A stretch of DNA of 64,000 nt from Halostagnicola larsenii XH-48 (GTDB taxonomy: Archaea > Halobacteriota > Halobacteria > Halobacteriales > Natrialbaceae). The position numbers were made by a program, and so were the translations under genes. The first letter of the stretch is position 1, and the number at the start of each line of letters is the position of its first letter. Below the pieces are notes generated by a model, which made no database searches, was not told the origin of the DNA, and saw only the letters and a list, made by a program, of their open reading frames with translations. Shown piece after piece: positions 39,379 through 47,138 of this stretch. The stretch lies in the NCBI RefSeq assembly GCF_000517625.1, contig NZ_CP007055.1, forward strand, positions 2,232,001 through 2,296,000, given 5' to 3'.

Positions 39379-40011
39379 ATGCATCTCGCAACGAAACCAC
39401 CAGCCGTGGGACTGTACGAGCGATACCTCACCCATCGGATCGGTCGCTACGACGCCGACGGTCCCGACCACGTCGCGCTCGTCATCACGGAACGCGACCT
39501 CTTAGAGGAGGACGCTTACGAGACGCTCACCGACTTCTTCGAGTGGGCGTTCGAGTACGCGAGTCGCGTGACCGTCTACGTCAGCGTCCTCGACGCGGCG
39601 GCAGTGCCGACGCTTCGAAGCGACCTCGAGACGGTCGAGACGCCCCGCGAGAGCGCGGTCCGCGGACCGGACGACCGAACGCCGGCGGACGCGCCGATCC
39701 AAATCGGTATCGGTCTCGGCGGCAAACACGAGTTCACTAGCGCCGTCAGAACGCTCGCGGCCGGCGTCGACGAGGGTGACCTCGAGCCGGCGGACATCGA
39801 CGACGAATCCGTCGAGGAGCACCTGATCTTCCCGTCCGAACCCGATCTCGTCATCAAAACCGGCGCCGAGCGGCTCTCGGATTTCATGATCTGGCAGTCG
39901 GTTTACTCGGAACTGTACTTTACCGACGTCAACTGGCGCGATTTCCGACGACGAGACTTCCTCCGTGCGGTTCGCGAGTTCCGCAATCGTTCCCGTCGGT
40001 TCGGCGAGTAG
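39379..40011 (+). CDS. UppS-like protein lacking the catalytic Asp (NgBR-like cis-prenyltransferase subunit)
   Basis: 210 residues homologous along their length to cis-prenyltransferases. The catalytic IQDGNRR of the neighbour UppS is here VITERDL, so Asp is replaced by Thr37 and the phosphate-binding GNRR is lost. The C-terminal half is kept (DLVIKTGAERLSDFMIWQ, then YFTDVNWRDFRRRDF). The protein ends RRFGE, the RxG motif of active cis-prenyltransferases and of the accessory subunit NgBR/Nus1. It is probably inactive alone and a partner of the UppS at 40403. Confidence 0.85.
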   Translation: MHLATKPPAVGLYERYLTHRIGRYDADGPDHVALVITERDLLEEDAYETLTDFFEWAFEYASRVTVYVSVLDAAAVPTLRSDLETVETPRESAVRGPDDRTPADAPIQIGIGLGGKHEFTSAVRTLAAGVDEGDLEPADIDDESVEEHLIFPSEPDLVIKTGAERLSDFMIWQSVYSELYFTDVNWRDFRRRDFLRAVREFRNRSRRFGE

Positions 40012-40037
40012 ATTCGCCGGTGCTTCGAGCGGGTTCG

Positions 40038-40268
40038 TCAGTTCGACGACTGATCGCCGCTCTCGAGGTCGACGTACGAACGGAACGTCAGTACGACGCC
40101 GATGACTAGCGAGACGAAGGCACCGCCGATCAGGGCGAAATCGGTGGTTCGGTACTGGTCGGCGGCGTCACTCGGGTGCTGTAAGACGCCGGTGACGAGA
40201 AGATATCCCAGTCCGGCGACGCCGAGAAGCGTTGCCGCGAATCCGATCGCGAAGAGTCGGCGATCCAT
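40038..40268 (-). CDS. Small two-helix membrane protein
   Basis: 76 residues from ATG 40268. Helix 1 is about 5-25 (FAIGFAATLLGVAGLGYLLV) and helix 2 is about 45-64 (FALIGGAFVSLVIGVVLTF), with a short acidic tail. No family recognised. It lies 134 bp downstream of uppS on the same strand and could be cotranscribed. An in-frame start at 40352 adds an unlikely basic extension. Confidence 0.65.
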   Translation of the reverse strand: MDRRLFAIGFAATLLGVAGLGYLLVTGVLQHPSDAADQYRTTDFALIGGAFVSLVIGVVLTFRSYVDLESGDQSSN

Positions 40269-40402
40269 CCTGCCGGTCGTTTCGCGTGTTGGCGATTCAA
40301 CGTTTCGATTGGAAGCTAATCGCCTGGCTATCGTCGATTCGGAGATCATCAATTCGGATCGCCATCGTTCGATTCAATCCGCGGTCGACTTACCGTCCCG
40401 AC

Positions 40403-41341
40403 TCAGTCCGCCGCCTGTCCGCCGGCCTCGAGTCCATCGGTTTCCTCGTCTTCATCCGGTTGTTCGCCGGTCGGAAGCGAATCTCGAAAGCGATCGACGA
40501 CCGCTTTCGCCTCCGCGAGTTCGGGTTCGCTGACGGCACCCAGAAGCGCGAGCGCGCGGCGAGCGCGGGTGCGACGCCAGGAGGCTTCGCGGTGCTCGTA
40601 GGTACGAATCCCGCGGAGGAAGTCGGGCTTGGAAAACTCCGGCCAGTATGGCGTACAGAAAAAGACCGCGGCCTCGTTGCCGTTTGCGTGCCACGGCAGG
40701 AAGTTCGAGGTTCGCTCGTCGCCGCCGGTTCTGATGATCAGGTCGACGTCCCTGACCGTCCGATCGTAGAGGCGCGATTCGATCGTTTCGACGTCGATCT
40801 CTGCCGGCTCGAGGTCGTCCGATTCGACGTCTCGAGCGACGCTTCTGGCGGCACAGAGAAGCTCCGTGCGCCCGCCGTAGGCCAGCGCGATGTTGAGGAC
40901 GAACCGATCGTAGCCGCGGGTTTGTTCCTCGGCGTAGTCGACGGCGTCTTGAACGCGCTCGGGGAGTCGCCCGACATCGCCGAGCACGCGGATGCACACC
41001 TCGTTGTCGTGGACGCGGTCGGCGTCGGCGAACTCGTAGAGTTTCTCACAGAGGAGGTCGAACAGTTCCTCGTTTTCGTCGTCCGGGCGTTCGAAGTTCT
41101 CCGTCGAAAACGTATAGAGGGTCAGTTCCTCGACGCCGACGTCCTGACACCACTCGAGAACTCGTTCGGTCGTCTCCGCACCGGCTCGGTGCCCGTCGGG
41201 CGCGTCGCCGCCGCGCTGTCGCGCGTACCGTCGGTTTCCGTCCTGAATTACGGCGACGTGGGTCGGAGCACCGGATATTTCTCGGGAAAGGAGTTGCTCG
41301 TAGGCCCAGTCGACGCGTCGGCGAAGCCACCGCTTCATCAT
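40403..41341 (-). CDS. uppS: cis-prenyltransferase catalytic subunit (undecaprenyl/polyprenyl diphosphate synthase family)
   Basis: 312 residues. The catalytic Asp34 is in HVAVIQDGNRRYAR. LTLYTFSTENF, IALAYGGRTEL and IIRTGGDERTSNFLPW are the other family motifs. It condenses isopentenyl diphosphate with an allylic diphosphate in cis to make the polyprenyl carrier (dolichol precursor in archaea) for glycosylation. At the place where bacterial UppS has RRFG, this protein reads REASWRR, so RxG is missing; a 60-residue acidic tail follows. That pattern matches a catalytic subunit needing an RxG partner, found next door at 39379. Start ATG 41341 or 41338. Confidence 0.93.
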   Translation of the reverse strand: MMKRWLRRRVDWAYEQLLSREISGAPTHVAVIQDGNRRYARQRGGDAPDGHRAGAETTERVLEWCQDVGVEELTLYTFSTENFERPDDENEELFDLLCEKLYEFADADRVHDNEVCIRVLGDVGRLPERVQDAVDYAEEQTRGYDRFVLNIALAYGGRTELLCAARSVARDVESDDLEPAEIDVETIESRLYDRTVRDVDLIIRTGGDERTSNFLPWHANGNEAAVFFCTPYWPEFSKPDFLRGIRTYEHREASWRRTRARRALALLGAVSEPELAEAKAVVDRFRDSLPTGEQPDEDEETDGLEAGGQAAD

Positions 41342-41505
41342 CGTTTGTGAGGGGACCGGACACTATGTGTCTTGTGTGGCAGTCGGAACCAATGATATGT
41401 CCGGTAACTCTTTTATAGCAGAACGATCTGAAGCGGTTCAGCCCTCGAGTCGGTCCGATCCCCGAACCGTGACGGCTATGAGTCCGCGGGGGTTCGTCTC
41501 CCCCA

Positions 41506-41910
41506 ATGGCAGACGCGATCGACGACGACCTCTACCAGCGGACGAAGGCACTGCTCGAGCCCGGCGAGATCACACTTAACGCGACGATCGTCCACACTGA
41601 GTACGACGGCCAGGAAGACGTGAAGATGATGCAGGCGACGATCGACGTCGGCGACATCATCGCCGAGCACGCGGGTCACGATCCGACGGACTGTTTCGTC
41701 TACTCCGGAAACGACGACACCGACTTCTCGTCGAACCAGCACCAGGGACGGACCTTAGAGGACGAGGAGTTCGTCTGGGAGTGCCAGCAACTCCTCCGGA
41801 ACGGCAGCTTCGATATCGTCATCTACTACGAAGCGACCGCGGACCACGAGGCGATTCTCGAGGACGTTCGCGACCTCGGATTCGACGTGACCGGCGTCGA
41901 GGGCGAGTGA
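41506..41910 (+). CDS. Haloarchaeal conserved protein (DUF5778-like)
   Basis: 134 residues, acidic, soluble. Features are ADAIDDDLYQRTKALLEPGE, a strand ITLNATIVHTEYDG, and a C-terminal FDIVIYYEATADHEAILED with DLGFDVTGVEG. I recall this as DUF5778, restricted to haloarchaea, function unknown. It is divergent from uppS with 164 bp between the starts. Confidence 0.75.
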   Translation: MADAIDDDLYQRTKALLEPGEITLNATIVHTEYDGQEDVKMMQATIDVGDIIAEHAGHDPTDCFVYSGNDDTDFSSNQHQGRTLEDEEFVWECQQLLRNGSFDIVIYYEATADHEAILEDVRDLGFDVTGVEGE

Positions 41911-42020
41911 CTTCGGGTAGCAATTTGGGCGGTTCTATCGAACCCCTCAGTAGATGACAAGATTTGGCTGCTGAATACGGGGGTAGTCAGCAACTTGAAG
42001 ACGGCGCGCTGATTAGTGAG

Positions 42021-42176
42021 TTACCAATAGGACCAAAGCCACGCAATACCAATCAGAACGTAGCCGAGTCCAAAACCTGCAAAAAGTAACGTATCGCTCA
42101 AAGCGCCGAGCCCTACCTGAATAAGACCACATACAATCATCAACGGGAGCAGCTTCTGGGCGCGCTCTTGTTGCAC
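42021..42176 (-). CDS. 51-residue two-helix membrane protein
   Basis: A short gene from GTG 42176 to TAA 42021. The protein begins with a charged stretch (QQERAQKLLP) and then has two hydrophobic segments, LMIVCGLIQVGLGAL and TLLFAGFGLGYVLIGIAWLW. A stop codon (TAG) lies two codons upstream of the GTG, so the start cannot be further upstream. A TATA-like ATATAC is centred 23 bp before it. Codons are AT-richer than in the core genes. No family recognised. Confidence 0.6.
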   Translation of the reverse strand: MQQERAQKLLPLMIVCGLIQVGLGALSDTLLFAGFGLGYVLIGIAWLWSYW

Positions 42177-42196
42177 ATTCTATCATCAATGTATCG

Positions 42197-42202
42197 GTAT
42201 AT
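42197..42202 (-). promoter_or_regulatory. TATA-like box for the 51-residue gene
   Basis: ATATAC on the minus strand is centred 23-24 bp before GTG 42176. Confidence 0.4.
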
Positions 42203-42367
42203 GATTCATTTGATCTCTGTGTTTTCCACTCCGAGCTACCGCCAGATGGCGATTAACCAGTGACCGACTTGCGCCCGCTATTCAGCACAGCTGCTGAAAC
42301 CAATCACCAGCCGAGGGTTTCAACAGAGCCATTTGGGTGGCAATCATTCACGTACAGTGCCGATTGG

Positions 42368-42373
42368 CTTATG
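42368..42373 (+). promoter_or_regulatory. TATA-like box for the tetrapyrrole operon
   Basis: CTTATG is centred about 27 bp before ATG 42398. Confidence 0.4.
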
Positions 42374-42397
42374 TGACGCGACTCCTGACGAACCGAC

Positions 42398-43579
42398 ATG
42401 AACGCGGCTTCGAGCGTCGATCTGACGGAACACGAGCGGGCGGTCGTCAACGCCTTTCAGGGCGGGTTTCCGGTCACTGAGCGGCCGTTCGAACCCGCCG
42501 CAGCCGCGATGCGCGATCGCGGCGTCGATACTACCGGCGAGTCGGTGCTCGAGACGATTCGCGACCTCGACGAGCGCGGCGTCCTCTCGCGGTTCGGGCC
42601 GCTGGTCAACGCACAGGAGATCGGCGGGGCGGCGACGCTGGTCGCCATGCACGCCCCCGAAGAGCGGTTCGACGAGGTCGTCGAGGCAGTCAACGATCAC
42701 CGCGAGGTCGCGCACAACTACGAGCGCGAACATCCGCATCTAAACGTCTGGTTCGTCGTGAGCGTCGCAGAGCGCGAGGCGCGACGCGCCTCGGAACGGG
42801 CGAACGGCGAAGTCGTGAGCAGCCGCGTCGAGGAGGTGCTCGCGGAGATCGAAGCCGAAACCGGACAGGAGACCTATAACCTCCCGAAACAACGGGAGTT
42901 CCGCGTCGAGGCGAAGTTCTACGTCGACGGGCCGTTCGGGACGGGTGGCGGGGACGAGACCGACCGAACGGGTTCGGAGGCTGACGGAGAGAGCCGCGGT
43001 ATCGACTGTTCCGACCTCGGCCCCGACGTGTCCCCGACCGATCGGGACACGCTCACGCCGGCGGAACGGGATCTCGTGCTCGAGGTCCAGGGCGGTCTTC
43101 CGCTGACGGAAACGCCCTACGCCGATGTCGCCGAAACGATCGGTCGGGAGACCTCGTGGGTGCTCGAGACGATACAACGGTTCGTCCTCGAGGGGAAGAT
43201 TCGCCGGGTCGGCGTGGTCCCGAACCACTACGCGCTGGGCTATACGGAAAACGGGATGACCGTCTGGGACGTTCCCGACGATCTCGTCTCGACCGTCGGC
43301 CCCGAAGTGGCCGGCCTCCCGTTCGTCACCCACTGTTACGAACGGCCGCGCCACGAGGGCGTCTGGCCGTACAACTTCTTCGCGATGACACACGGACGAA
43401 GCGAAGCGGAGAGCGAGCGCCGAATCGAGCAGGTAAGAGAGACAATGGCCGAACACTGGGATGTCGAAGACGGCGACTGGGACTCGCTGTTCTCGACGGA
43501 GATCCTCAAGAAGACCGGCATTCGACTGGCCGAACGAGCCGATGCGAACACGACGCAGGACGAGTCCACTGATCGATGA
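42398..43579 (+). CDS. Fused siroheme decarboxylase (AhbA-AhbB), AsnC-like
   Basis: 393 residues made of two similar halves. Each starts with an AsnC/Lrp-type helix-turn-helix (TEHERAVVNAFQGGFPVTE and TPAERDLVLEVQGGLPLTE) followed by a ferredoxin-like domain (VLSRFGPLVNAQEIGGAATL and KIRRVGVVPNHYALGYTENG). This is the layout of AhbA and AhbB, which decarboxylate siroheme to didecarboxysiroheme on the archaeal route to haem. An acidic linker (about 185-220) joins them. It overlaps the next gene by 4 nt. It is often mislabelled a transcription factor. Confidence 0.85.
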   Translation: MNAASSVDLTEHERAVVNAFQGGFPVTERPFEPAAAAMRDRGVDTTGESVLETIRDLDERGVLSRFGPLVNAQEIGGAATLVAMHAPEERFDEVVEAVNDHREVAHNYEREHPHLNVWFVVSVAEREARRASERANGEVVSSRVEEVLAEIEAETGQETYNLPKQREFRVEAKFYVDGPFGTGGGDETDRTGSEADGESRGIDCSDLGPDVSPTDRDTLTPAERDLVLEVQGGLPLTETPYADVAETIGRETSWVLETIQRFVLEGKIRRVGVVPNHYALGYTENGMTVWDVPDDLVSTVGPEVAGLPFVTHCYERPRHEGVWPYNFFAMTHGRSEAESERRIEQVRETMAEHWDVEDGDWDSLFSTEILKKTGIRLAERADANTTQDESTDR

Positions 43580-44265
43580 TTCCACTGTTACACGACTTCA
43601 CGGACGTTCCCGTTCTCATCTTCGGCGGTGGCCTGGTGGGGGCACGGAAGTCCCGTCGATTCGCCAGGGAAGCCGACGTGACCGTCGTGAGCCCCGAGTT
43701 CGTCGACGAGCCGTTCGGTCCGCACGAACTCGACGATACCGAATCGACAGCCGGGAGCATCGAACTCGTCCGTGCCGGACCGGGGCCTGAAAACGTCGAG
43801 GAGTGGATCGCACGCCTCGAGCCGGCGCTGGTAATCGCGGCAACCGACGACGGGGCGGTCAACGAAGCGGTCGTCGAATCGGCCCGAGAGCGGGGAATCC
43901 TCGTCAACCGAGCGGATCGATCCGGCGACCGCGACCCCGGGAGCGTCGTCGTTCCCGCCACGGCTCGAGACGAACAGGTCGTCGTCTCGATCTCGACGGG
44001 CGGTACCGCACCCGTCCTGAGCAAGTACCTCCGTCAGGAACTCGAGGAGACGCTCGAGGGAGCAAGCGAGATGGCCACGGTTCTGGGAGACTTGCGAACG
44101 GAACTTAAGCGTCGGGACGTTCCGCCCGACAGACGTCGGGAAATCGTTACCGACGTCGTCAACTCTTCGGCAACTTGGACAGCTTTACGTAGTGGCGCTT
44201 CGAAGGCTAGTCAAGTGATCGAGGACGTGCTGGAGGAAGAACGTTCGAGAGGGGGGAATCCGTGA
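43576..44265 (+). CDS. Precorrin-2 dehydrogenase (Met8/CysG N-domain-like)
   Basis: 229 residues. The NAD-binding Rossmann start is PVLIFGGGLVGARKSRRF. The dimerisation domain includes NRADRSGDRDPGSVVVPA and ISTGGTAPVLSKYLRQ, as in Met8p and SirC. It oxidises precorrin-2 to sirohydrochlorin; whether it also inserts iron, as Met8p does, is not clear from sequence. It is coupled on both sides by short overlaps, with the AhbAB-like gene before and hemA after. Confidence 0.9.
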   Translation: MIPLLHDFTDVPVLIFGGGLVGARKSRRFAREADVTVVSPEFVDEPFGPHELDDTESTAGSIELVRAGPGPENVEEWIARLEPALVIAATDDGAVNEAVVESARERGILVNRADRSGDRDPGSVVVPATARDEQVVVSISTGGTAPVLSKYLRQELEETLEGASEMATVLGDLRTELKRRDVPPDRRREIVTDVVNSSATWTALRSGASKASQVIEDVLEEERSRGGNP

Positions 44266-45599
44266 TGATCCCGGCAGGTGTCGTCACCGGCGCGCGGATC
44301 ACCCACGAAAGCGGGACCGTCGACGATCTCGCGACCGCGAGCCCCGAGAGTCAGCGGGCCAGCGTCGCCGAGTTCCTCTCGGTCCCAGAGGTCGAAGAGG
44401 CGATCGTCCTTTCGACGTGCAACCGCGTCGAAGCCTACGTCGTCACGACCGACAGCGCGGTCGGGCGGGCGGCACTCGAGGAGTTCTTCAGCGAGACCGA
44501 CGACGACGCGCTCGTCCGATCGGACCACGACGAGAGTCTCAAACACCTGATCCGAGTCGCGTGTGGCCTCGAGTCGGTCGTCCTCGGCGAGGACCAGATC
44601 ATCGGACAGGTGCGAACGGCCTACGAGGACGCCCGAACCGCCGGCGGGATCGGGCCGCTACTCGAGATGGCCGTGACGAAGGCCATCCACGTCGGCGAAC
44701 GGGCGCGGACGGAGACGAAGATCAACGAAGGAGTCGTCTCGCTCGGATCTGCGGCGACCAGACTCGCGACCGACGAACGATCGCTCGAAGGGGAGACCGG
44801 CCTCGTCGTCGGCGCCGGCGAGATGGGACGACTCGCCGCCCGGAACCTCGCGGAGACCGGCATTTCGGAACTCGTAATCGCGAACAGAACCGTCTCCCGT
44901 GCGACGCACCTGATCGAGGAACTCGACGTGGACGGACGTGCCGTCTCGCTGCAGTCGCTCGAGACGGTCACCGAACGCGCGACCGTCATCGTGACGGCGA
45001 CCGGGAGCGACGAACCGCTGCTCGATCAGCGCCACCTCGGTGACCGAGAACAGATCGTCGTCGACCTCGGCCAGCCGCGCGACGTCGATCCGGCCGCCGC
45101 CACGCTCGAGCCGGTGACGGTCTTCGATCTGGACGACCTCGAGACGGTCACCGAGCGAACGCACGGCCAGCGCGCGGAGGCGGCTTCCGCGGTCGAGACG
45201 ATGATCGAACGGGAGTTCGACCACCTCCGGAGTCAGTACAAGCGAGCCCGAGCGGACGACGTGATCGGAACGATGTACGAGTCCGCAGAACGGATCAAAG
45301 CCAGAGAACTCGAGACCGCCATCTCCCGGCTCGAGGACGAAAACAGAGGCGAACTTACCGACGAACAGCGCGACATCGTCGAATCGATGGCCGATTCGCT
45401 CGTGAGCCAGCTGCTGGCTCCGCCGACAAAGAGCCTCCGAGAGGCCGCACAGGAAGACGACTGGCGGACGATCAACACAGCGCTCCAACTGTTCGATCCG
45501 GATTTCGGCTCCCGTGGCGATGGGGACGGGCGTGGAGAGGCCCCGCAGTCGCTGTTTGGGGCCGCATCGGATCCGATCGGTGCGACCGACGACGACTGA
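44265..45599 (+). CDS. hemA: Glutamyl-tRNA reductase
   Basis: 444 residues. The catalytic Cys52 is in VLSTCNRVEAYV. The NADPH domain has LVVGAGEMGRLAARNL, and a helical dimerisation domain ends the protein. It reduces glutamyl-tRNA(Glu) to glutamate-1-semialdehyde, the first committed step of tetrapyrrole synthesis. ATG 44265 overlaps the previous stop (TGATG), a typical coupled start; a GTG one codon earlier is possible. The last 30 residues are a variable acidic tail. Confidence 0.97.
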   Translation: MIPAGVVTGARITHESGTVDDLATASPESQRASVAEFLSVPEVEEAIVLSTCNRVEAYVVTTDSAVGRAALEEFFSETDDDALVRSDHDESLKHLIRVACGLESVVLGEDQIIGQVRTAYEDARTAGGIGPLLEMAVTKAIHVGERARTETKINEGVVSLGSAATRLATDERSLEGETGLVVGAGEMGRLAARNLAETGISELVIANRTVSRATHLIEELDVDGRAVSLQSLETVTERATVIVTATGSDEPLLDQRHLGDREQIVVDLGQPRDVDPAAATLEPVTVFDLDDLETVTERTHGQRAEAASAVETMIEREFDHLRSQYKRARADDVIGTMYESAERIKARELETAISRLEDENRGELTDEQRDIVESMADSLVSQLLAPPTKSLREAAQEDDWRTINTALQLFDPDFGSRGDGDGRGEAPQSLFGAASDPIGATDDD

Positions 45600-45631
45600 G
45601 ACATCCTCGCGGGTTCAGCGTGGCCCAATCG

Positions 45632-45639
45632 TTATTTTC
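45632..45639 (+). promoter_or_regulatory. TATA-like box for the pterin dehydratase gene
   Basis: TTATTTTC is centred 26 bp before ATG 45661. The T-rich run just after hemA may also help end that transcript. Confidence 0.45.
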
Positions 45640-45660
45640 CTGCGTATCGTTCGACCGACC

Positions 45661-45942
45661 ATGGCCGAGCTCTTATCCGACGACGAGATCAGCGAGCGGC
45701 TTCCCGAGGAGTGGGACCGCGACGGCGACGAGATCGTCCGCGTCTACGAATTCGACGACTACCTCGACGGCGTCAACGCCGCCCAGATGGTCGGCGAAAT
45801 CGCCGAATCGCAGTTTCACCACCCGGAGATCATCATCAGGTACAAAGAACTCGAGGTTCGGCTCACGAGCCACGAGGAGGGCGGGATTACGGATGCGGAC
45901 GTCGAGATGGCCGAACTGATCGAATCCGAACAGTCCGCGTGA
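45661..45942 (+). CDS. Pterin-4a-carbinolamine dehydratase
   Basis: 93 residues, standard for the PCD/DCoH family. The active-site motif is ESQFHHPEIIIRYKELEV followed by LTSHEEGGITDADVEMA, with the conserved His pair. It dehydrates 4a-hydroxytetrahydropterins, or may act as a pterin-related chaperone; archaeal members have also been linked to molybdopterin and folate metabolism. Leaderless start. It is probably transcribed with the gene at 45986, 43 bp downstream. Confidence 0.93.
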   Translation: MAELLSDDEISERLPEEWDRDGDEIVRVYEFDDYLDGVNAAQMVGEIAESQFHHPEIIIRYKELEVRLTSHEEGGITDADVEMAELIESEQSA

Positions 45943-45985
45943 GTCACGCGAAATACCGCGGCGAATCCAAACGAAGGCCTCACAG

Positions 45986-46360
45986 ATGAACGCTCGGTAC
46001 GTCTTCGGCGTTCGACTCCGCCTCGAGCCCGATCGATCCGACGTGTCCGTCGAGCCGGCGACAGTCGAGACGACGATATCGATCGAGGCACCGGAACCCG
46101 GGGCCGACGGCTGGCGTTTCTTTCGAAACACGCTCTGGCACGGCGAACTCTCGGACCACGAGTACGGATGCCGGCTCGCCGAAGACTGGCTCGAGCGCTC
46201 GGGTGAGATCGAGGCCGTGGATTTTCGGGAACTCAGGGCCGACGAGGCGTACGTCGAGGCGCTGAAAACAGAAATCGCGGCCGATCTCGAGGCGTTCAAC
46301 GCCGAAACCGTCACCGAAGCGCTTTCGAAGTATCTCGGCTCGAGTATCCGGGTCGAGTAG
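45986..46360 (+). CDS. LWR-salt protein-like haloarchaeal protein
   Basis: 124 residues, acidic. The central motif GWRFFRNTLWHGELSDHEYG contains the aromatic-rich core and the Leu-Trp pattern I associate with the haloarchaeal LWR-salt family, function unknown. The N-terminus reads ARYVFGVRLRLEPD, and the C-terminal half is helical. No membrane segment. The family call is from memory. Confidence 0.65.
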   Translation: MNARYVFGVRLRLEPDRSDVSVEPATVETTISIEAPEPGADGWRFFRNTLWHGELSDHEYGCRLAEDWLERSGEIEAVDFRELRADEAYVEALKTEIAADLEAFNAETVTEALSKYLGSSIRVE

Positions 46361-46458
46361 ACGACGCCGAAGCGGCGATCCGCGACACTGTCGACTCCTC
46401 GGACCAGTCCGTGCGGGCGACAAACACTTAGTGGAGAGTCTCGTAAAGCATCGTCCGT

Positions 46459-47088
46459 ATGGTCTCCGAGTACGATTTCTGGTTGCTCGACCTCGACGGC
46501 ACGCTGGTCGACGTCGAATGGTCGTACACCCGCGACGTGTTCGACCGGGTCGGCGAGCGCATCGGTCGCGAGTTCACGGATATGGAGGCGGATATCATCT
46601 GGAGCGGGCTGACCGGCTCTCGGGACCGCCAGCTACTCGAGTGGGGGATCGACCCGGTGGCGTTCTGGGAGGCGTTCCACGACGAGGAAGACCCGCTCGT
46701 CCGGGCCGAGCAGACCTACCTTCACGAGGACGCCGAATTCGTCGGCGAACTCGAGGAGCCGGTGGGACTCGTCACGCACTGTCAGGAGTTTCTGGCCGAA
46801 CCGGTGTTAGCGCACGTCGGCATCGAAGACTGGTTCGATACGATCCTCTGTTGTACAGAACAGACGGGGTGGAAACCCGACCCGACGCCCGTCGAACAGG
46901 TAATGGCGGATCTCGGGGTCGCGAAAAACGGGCACAAGGGCGTCCTCGCGGGCGACGGCGCGAACGACGTCGGTGCGGCCTGGAACGCCGGCCTCGACGC
47001 GATCCACGTCGAACGCGTCGGCCACGACCGGCGCGGACGGTGCGTGCTCGGCGATTACCGGGTCGAATCGTTCGACGAACTGTTTTGA
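46459..47088 (+). CDS. HAD superfamily hydrolase
   Basis: 209 residues. Motif I is WLLDLDGTLVD (nucleophile Asp and acid-base Asp), motif II is in GLVTHCQEF, motif III Lys is in TGWKPDPTP, and motif IV is AGDGANDVGAAWNAG. The cap inserted after motif I is helical (subclass I). It is a phosphatase of phosphoglycolate-phosphatase or nucleotidase type; the substrate cannot be assigned. Confidence 0.9.
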   Translation: MVSEYDFWLLDLDGTLVDVEWSYTRDVFDRVGERIGREFTDMEADIIWSGLTGSRDRQLLEWGIDPVAFWEAFHDEEDPLVRAEQTYLHEDAEFVGELEEPVGLVTHCQEFLAEPVLAHVGIEDWFDTILCCTEQTGWKPDPTPVEQVMADLGVAKNGHKGVLAGDGANDVGAAWNAGLDAIHVERVGHDRRGRCVLGDYRVESFDELF

Positions 47089-47138
47089 GCGCCACAACGG
47101 CAGATCCCCGCCGAACCCGGCACGCGGAACCCGATTGG

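Larger units (their letters stand above)
42177..42397. other. AT-richer divergent intergenic stretch with hairpins
   Basis: It holds the promoter of the 51-residue gene (42197-42202) and that of the tetrapyrrole operon (42368-42373). A perfect hairpin TTCAGCA-CAGC-TGCTGAA lies at 42281-42298, followed by a GAAACC/GGTTTC pair. This could be a remnant of inserted DNA; no transposase sequence is seen. Confidence 0.4.
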
